Below are positions 5,748 through 8,288 of a stretch of 8,288 bases of DNA, in pieces. Position 1 is the first letter of the stretch, and each line of letters opens with the position of its first letter. The notes beneath the pieces are model-generated. The model ran no database searches. It had not been told where the DNA came from and saw only the letters and a list, made by a program, of their open reading frames with translations. Both the position numbers and the translations under genes were made by a program. Source of the stretch: CAZODA01 sp964578485 (GTDB lineage: Bacteria; Bacteroidota; Bacteroidia; Bacteroidales; Marinilabiliaceae); assembly GCA_964578485.1 (NCBI GenBank), contig CAZODA010000083.1, positions 1-8,288 on the forward strand. Direction: 5' to 3'.

Positions 5748-6892
5748 AATTTGTTTTTTATTTTAATCTCTATTATTACTCTGTTCTTAATTGATTTTGG
5801 ACTCTCAAGTAACTTTTTTATTGAACCATATCTTGTATTATTATTGTGCATACTATATTCGTTTAAAAGCTGCTCGGCATCAATACTTAATAACAGATTT
5901 GTTGTGGTGCTGCCTTGTATATTTGTTACTGCTGAAGCTAAGGGAATATTGTCTATTAAAGAATTGAATTTATAGAGCTTGCAATTTTTCAAATCTATAA
6001 CTCTATAAGAGCTGTCATAGCCGCGTAATTGCATAAAAAGCATTCCTGATGCAAAATTAAATCCGTCAATACTATAAACCTTTTCTTTTTTATTAATTAT
6101 ATCAGCCATCTCTTTGTCTGTAAATCCGCTTGTTGGAAAATCCTTAAATGTAAGTAGTTTGCCATTAAAATTTAAATGAAGAAAAGGCTTAAACTGCTCA
6201 TCTTTATTACAGATATATATTGTGTCATTTTTTGGCAATAAAGAATAAACATTAATATTGTTATCATCATTAGTGAAAAGCGAGGGTGGCATAATTGTGT
6301 GATTTTCAATAGTTTTTTTCACAAAACAATTTGTGGTATTAAAGTCGGTTAAGACCTGTTTTATGTAATGATTAAGTTCCTTATCAAAACCGCCGTTATA
6401 AAATAAATAATTTCCTTTATGTGTTTTTGCTAGTTTTACCGCCTTAAATGCAAGTTTTTCTTTTTTGATAAATTCACCACGTAAGGAATATTTGTTGATA
6501 AAAGATTGACTTTCAATAATCCATAGTTGATCTTTTATTTCGTTGATATAAATATCACAAGGAGTTTCAATAGCACCTCTTCCTTTACCATCAATACGCT
6601 TAACGAGAGTTCCTTTGTTATCGAAAATACAAACGGCAAAGTCACTTAAAGAATATAAATAATAGAATTCTTTGTGTTTTATTATTTTCCAGGAATCGTA
6701 TAAAAATGCATCAGGCGATTCTTCAAGTACTAAACAATTAACATCTTCAACTAAAGAATTGAAATCAATTTCTATAGCTTCAAACATGTTGATAGCCGGA
6801 ATTTCCACCATGTTTTGATGTTTTTTGTTATCACAAGCCTTAAATGCAAAGGAGAGAAAAAGTATAAAAACAAGTTGGTGTTTTGCTTTCAT
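5744..6892 (-). CDS. Six-bladed beta-propeller lipoprotein, divergent turn motif
   Basis: A 382-residue protein. I chose ATG 6892 (MKAKHQLVFILFLSFAFKAC) because it places a complete lipoprotein signal at the N-terminus, with lipobox FKAC and Cys20. An in-frame TTG at 6916 would only add eight residues. The region FDNKGTLVKRIDGKGRGAIE (90-109) aligns with the GRGPGE turn of the relatives but has GKGRGAIE, so the Pro-Gly-Glu core is lost. The segment LVLEESPDAFLYDSWKII fits the strand before it. The gene ends in an ATGA overlap with the next propeller. It follows precursor A after a 127-bp gap holding two weak stem-loops. It is probably the A-paired propeller; loss of the turn signature may reflect a changed ligand or relaxed constraint. 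Confidence 0.82.
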   Translation of the reverse strand: MKAKHQLVFILFLSFAFKACDNKKHQNMVEIPAINMFEAIEIDFNSLVEDVNCLVLEESPDAFLYDSWKIIKHKEFYYLYSLSDFAVCIFDNKGTLVKRIDGKGRGAIETPCDIYINEIKDQLWIIESQSFINKYSLRGEFIKKEKLAFKAVKLAKTHKGNYLFYNGGFDKELNHYIKQVLTDFNTTNCFVKKTIENHTIMPPSLFTNDDNNINVYSLLPKNDTIYICNKDEQFKPFLHLNFNGKLLTFKDFPTSGFTDKEMADIINKKEKVYSIDGFNFASGMLFMQLRGYDSSYRVIDLKNCKLYKFNSLIDNIPLASAVTNIQGSTTTNLLLSIDAEQLLNEYSMHNNNTRYGSIKKLLESPKSIKNRVIIEIKIKNKL

Positions 6893-6974
6893 ATGATAAG
6901 GTTTTTTTAAGCTCAACTATTTTGAAATAAATGTAATTTTTGATTATAACAAATCCTGATTTTAAAAGATAGAA

Positions 6975-7010
6975 GGGAAGAAATCTTCCCCTCCACCCTT
7001 TAATTAAGGG
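6975..7010 (-). promoter_or_regulatory. Two weak stem-loops downstream of precursor A
   Basis: gggaag/cttccc (6975-6980, 6985-6990) has a 6-bp stem and 4-nt loop. ccctt/aaggg (6996-7000, 7006-7010) has a 5-bp stem and 5-nt loop. In minus-strand RNA they follow the precursor A stop within about 10 nt. The downstream sequence is A/U-rich but has no long U-run directly after the stem. They may tune read-through into the propeller gene. Confidence 0.3.
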
Positions 7011-7019
7011 ATTTAGTGC

Positions 7020-7286
7020 CTAATAATATGGCTTAGTACTTCCACAACTGCAATTATAACCTACACCTGATGATATGCAAATGGCCTCCCATCCCTGCCA
7101 AGTTGTACGTGTAGCCCAACGACAATCTCCTCCTCCTCCAGCCTCCCCATTATGCGCTTGCGCCATTATGGTTATAGCATCGAGAGAGATATCACCGGCA
7201 TCTTTTGTTTGTATTAATCCTATGTTAAATGCTGTGGCTGCTGCAAATAATAATGCTACACAGCCAAATAAAATTTTTTTGTACAT
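7020..7286 (-). CDS. NVEALA-type exported peptide precursor A (88 residues, 4-Cys core)
   Basis: The leader MYKKILFGCVALLFAAATAF plus residues to 44 (DISLDAITIMAQA) is identical to precursor C. The core HNGEAGGGGDC... is about 44 residues, glycine- and tryptophan-rich, with four cysteines (55, 70, 79, 81) and a C-terminus NCSCGSTKPYY. The GE-G step after MAQA recurs in B and C (SGEAG, GESG), which suggests a processing or spacer region before the variable part. The ATG at 7286 is fixed by alignment of four copies; no Shine-Dalgarno sequence. It is the first precursor of the array, preceded by the conserved 5' leader and followed by two propellers. Probably exported by the Sec route; role unknown. 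Confidence 0.87.
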   Translation of the reverse strand: MYKKILFGCVALLFAAATAFNIGLIQTKDAGDISLDAITIMAQAHNGEAGGGGDCRWATRTTWQGWEAICISSGVGYNCSCGSTKPYY

Positions 7287-7315
7287 ATTAAATTAAATTT
7301 TAATGATGCTTGTTT
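7153..7315. repeat. 163-bp block identical to 2894-3056
   Basis: This is the partner of the block in precursor C. Its 5' leader part (7288-7371) is instead identical to 162-245 upstream of precursor D, while its leader-coding part differs from D. Copy A is thus a mosaic with exact identity to two different copies in adjoining segments. Confidence 0.9.
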
Positions 7316-7427
7316 CGTGTATTTTAAGCATCTTCTTTTTAAACACAAAAAAAGATTACTTGCCTTGCTAAGTAGATCTTACGCAGAGGTGAAGAAACAC
7401 TTGCGATTTGCTTTTAAAATTTAATTA
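7287..7427 (-). promoter_or_regulatory. Conserved 5' leader of precursor A with interleaved inverted repeats
   Basis: Shared with 3028-3165 and, up to 7371, with 161-245. Stem candidate 1 is gatgctt (7305-7311) / aagcatc (7326-7332). Stem candidate 2 is gtgt (7317-7320) / acac (7343-7346). The two cross each other, giving an H-type pseudoknot topology 18 nt before the AUG. No full promoter consensus is seen inside. The block probably belongs to the transcribed leader. Confidence 0.6.
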
Positions 7428-7476
7428 CCTTTGTCATAAGTTCCCGAATTTAATCGGCAAAACACTGACAGTTAAA

Positions 7477-7869
7477 TCATATAAGTATTACCTCCTTTCT
7501 TTTTGAAAGGGATCCGGAAGAGGAAGCGGTAGCAGTGAAGCTTTGTAGCTTCCTCTTCTTTTTCCCATTTGTTTTATGATTGTTATTTAAATCTTCAAAC
7601 TTTATAGACGTGATTGTTCGTGTTCCTTTTACGATTGATCGCGTCTTTATTGACAATAGAAACGAAACAACATTAGTATGTTGTGCCCTTTCTGAAAAAA
7701 GAAAAGCACCGGAGTTTCTATTATAATTATTGAACAGACAGTCCGAGAAAAGAAAAATATTTACGGAACTGTTGAAAGAATTATTTTCTACTGCAGGCTT
7801 AGGGGTAGCAACAGAAAAATCCTTAAGAAAAGAATGTGGATAAAATGGGTGTTGAATGTGGTCAGGCAT
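7477..7869 (-). CDS. Unrecognised 130-residue ORF upstream of precursor A
   Basis: I do not recognise this protein. It starts MPDHIQHPFYPHSFLKDF; the first 45 residues recur in the ORF at 867-1100, with mostly silent DNA differences. The middle contains RSIVKGTRTITSIKFEDLNN. The C-terminus is basic (KTNGKKKRKLQ) and Ser-rich (ATASSSGSLSKRK). It has no signal peptide, membrane segment or catalytic motif. A promoter candidate lies at 7932-7962, so this would be the first gene of the array. Its TGA stop overlaps an ATG preceded by a perfect AAAGGAGGT, but that ATG opens only a two-codon frame. It could be a small regulator, a leader ORF, or part of a degenerate repeat. Confidence 0.45.
   Translation of the reverse strand: MPDHIQHPFYPHSFLKDFSVATPKPAVENNSFNSSVNIFLFSDCLFNNYNRNSGAFLFSERAQHTNVVSFLLSIKTRSIVKGTRTITSIKFEDLNNNHKTNGKKKRKLQSFTATASSSGSLSKRKEVILI
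7478..7510 (-). promoter_or_regulatory. Perfect Shine-Dalgarno and hairpin before an ATG-ATT-TAA mini-ORF
   Basis: The minus strand reads AAAGGAGGT (from 7498 to 7490), 9 nt before the ATG at 7480-7478, which is followed by ATT TAA. The ATG overlaps the stop of the 130-residue ORF as ATGA. A stem cctttc (7494-7499) / gaaagg (7505-7510) with a 5-nt loop would sequester most of the Shine-Dalgarno. Strong Shine-Dalgarno sequences are unusual in Bacteroidota, and none is seen elsewhere in this window. It may mark a decayed second gene or an attenuator. Confidence 0.45.
7517..7558. repeat. 11-bp inverted repeat with competing inner hairpin
   Basis: gaagaggaagc (7517-7527) and gcttcctcttc (7548-7558) are exact reverse complements. 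Inside, gaagct (7537-7542) / agcttc (7547-7552) forms an alternative stem using part of the same arm. The repeat lies within the 3' part of the 130-residue ORF, so it may be a structured RNA segment or chance within a purine-rich coding stretch. Confidence 0.4.
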
Positions 7870-7955
7870 AATGGGCCGAGATTAAATTAGTATTTAAGGT
7901 TTATTTTTTCATTTAATTAGAATCATGAAAGCAAATATAAATAAATATTTTTAAA
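7728..7955. repeat. Roughly 200-bp direct repeat, copy 2
   Basis: Matches 956-1180, with five substitutions across the shared 45 codons and a few more outside. It carries the start of the 130-residue ORF and its upstream AT-rich region. Similarity ends near 7726 within the ORF and near 7955 upstream of it. Confidence 0.8.
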
Positions 7956-7962
7956 AAACAAG
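7932..7962 (-). promoter_or_regulatory. Candidate Bacteroidota promoter for the array
   Basis: The minus strand reads CTTG (7962-7959), 19 bp, then TATATTTG (7939-7932). This matches TTTG-N19-TAnnTTTG with one mismatch in the -33 box. Transcription would begin about 7925, some 55 bp before the 130-residue ORF. No competing promoter was found before the next genes, so it may drive the array down to precursor C. Confidence 0.5.
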
Positions 7963-8288
7963 ACATCAGTCATCAGTCAACAGTTTAGAGTTTAGAGTTT
8001 TTTGAGTGAAGCGAAATCCCGTTTTCAACGGGACGGGTTTCGGGTTTTTGATTAGCAGATTTGTTAATTAGTGGATTAGAAGATTAAACTTTTAATCAGC
8101 CCTGAAAGGGCGCAAGACCATAGCATCCCGCATTCGGCAAGCCTCGGCGGGACAGGTTAGGGTGAAGCGAAGCGTAGCCCTATGTAAAGGGTAGTGTCCA
8201 CTTTAGTGTGTCTATGACATGTTTCTCTATATCTATTTTATAGTTGTTTTGTTTTCATATTTTTCCTTTCAAAACAAAAACTTAATTG
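7956..8288. other. Non-coding region with simple repeats and GC-rich palindromes
   Basis: No credible gene is present. It contains tandem catcagt (7964-7977) and tttagag (7984-7997). A hairpin tcccgtt/aacggga (8017-8023, 8027-8033) is followed by T-rich sequence. At the right edge, ttgttttg (8244-8251) and caaaacaa (8270-8277) form an inverted repeat. Base composition from about 8010 to 8190 is distinctly more GC-rich than in the genes. Confidence 0.6.
8099..8185. repeat. Cluster of REP-like short palindromes
   Basis: gccct/agggc (8099-8103, 8107-8111) is followed by gcaagaccatagc. Next comes tcccgc/gcggga (8126-8131, 8147-8152), which encloses a smaller ggc/gcc stem. Then taggg...cccta flanks gtgaagcgaagcgtag. 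Closely packed GC-rich stems of this kind are typical of intergenic repeats in Bacteroidota genomes and contrast with the AT-rich neighbours. No association with the transposase at 275-853 is shown. Confidence 0.5.

Noticed and set aside
6052..6059. Reverse-strand TAATTTTG, a match to the -7 promoter element
   Set aside because: It lies inside a propeller gene and has no TTTG-like box 19-21 bp upstream; expected by chance in AT-rich DNA.
162..7371. CRISPR-like array from the repeated leader blocks
   Set aside because: The repeats are 80-160 bp, thousands of bases apart, and cover gene starts; there is no short regular repeat-spacer pattern.
8189..8204. gggtagtgtccacttt as a possible insertion-sequence end
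   Set aside because: It resembles IS termini, but no matching inverted end or transposase is visible in the window.

Overview
The window is AT-rich DNA from a member of Bacteroidota, most likely Bacteroidales. The evidence is the family content (NVEALA-type leader peptides, six-bladed beta-propeller lipoproteins), the lack of Shine-Dalgarno sequences before most starts, and matches to the Bacteroidota promoter -7 element TAnnTTTG. Every convincing gene lies on the minus strand, so transcription runs from the right edge to the left edge.

Layout in the direction of transcription. (1) 8288-7956 is non-coding, with short GC-rich palindromes and simple direct repeats. (2) 7955-7728 is a roughly 200-bp repeat carrying a promoter candidate and the first part of an unrecognised 130-codon ORF (7869-7477). 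(3) 7427-7287 is a conserved 5' leader, followed by NVEALA-type precursor A (7286-7020). (4) Two propeller lipoproteins (6892-5744 and 5747-4683) overlap by 4 bp, and precursor B (4676-4407) starts 6 bp after the second. (5) A hairpin and a third propeller (4336-3191) follow. (6) Next come a second copy of the 5' leader, precursor C (3027-2647), a 109-bp MITE-like element and a fourth propeller (2508-1321). (7) A second copy of the roughly 200-bp repeat (1180-956) carries a 77-codon ORF with the same N-terminus as the 130-codon one. It is followed by a REP-associated tyrosine transposase (853-275). (8) A third copy of the 5' leader precedes precursor D, which runs off the left edge. The window therefore holds one full round of a tandemly amplified locus and the start of another.

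The recurring unit is a small exported peptide with a nearly invariant leader of about 45 residues and an unrelated, usually Cys-rich core, paired with one or two envelope lipoproteins predicted to be beta-propellers. The leader and 5' leader DNA is identical over long stretches between copies in a mosaic pattern, while the cores share nothing. This looks like a diversifying family of secreted peptides with cognate surface or periplasmic partner proteins. No modification enzyme, protease or transporter is visible in the window, so the function of the peptides is open.

Mobile DNA is active here: a RAYT transposase with a REP-like palindrome inserted in frame in its own coding sequence, a MITE with perfect 17-bp terminal inverted repeats, and REP-like palindromes at the right edge.
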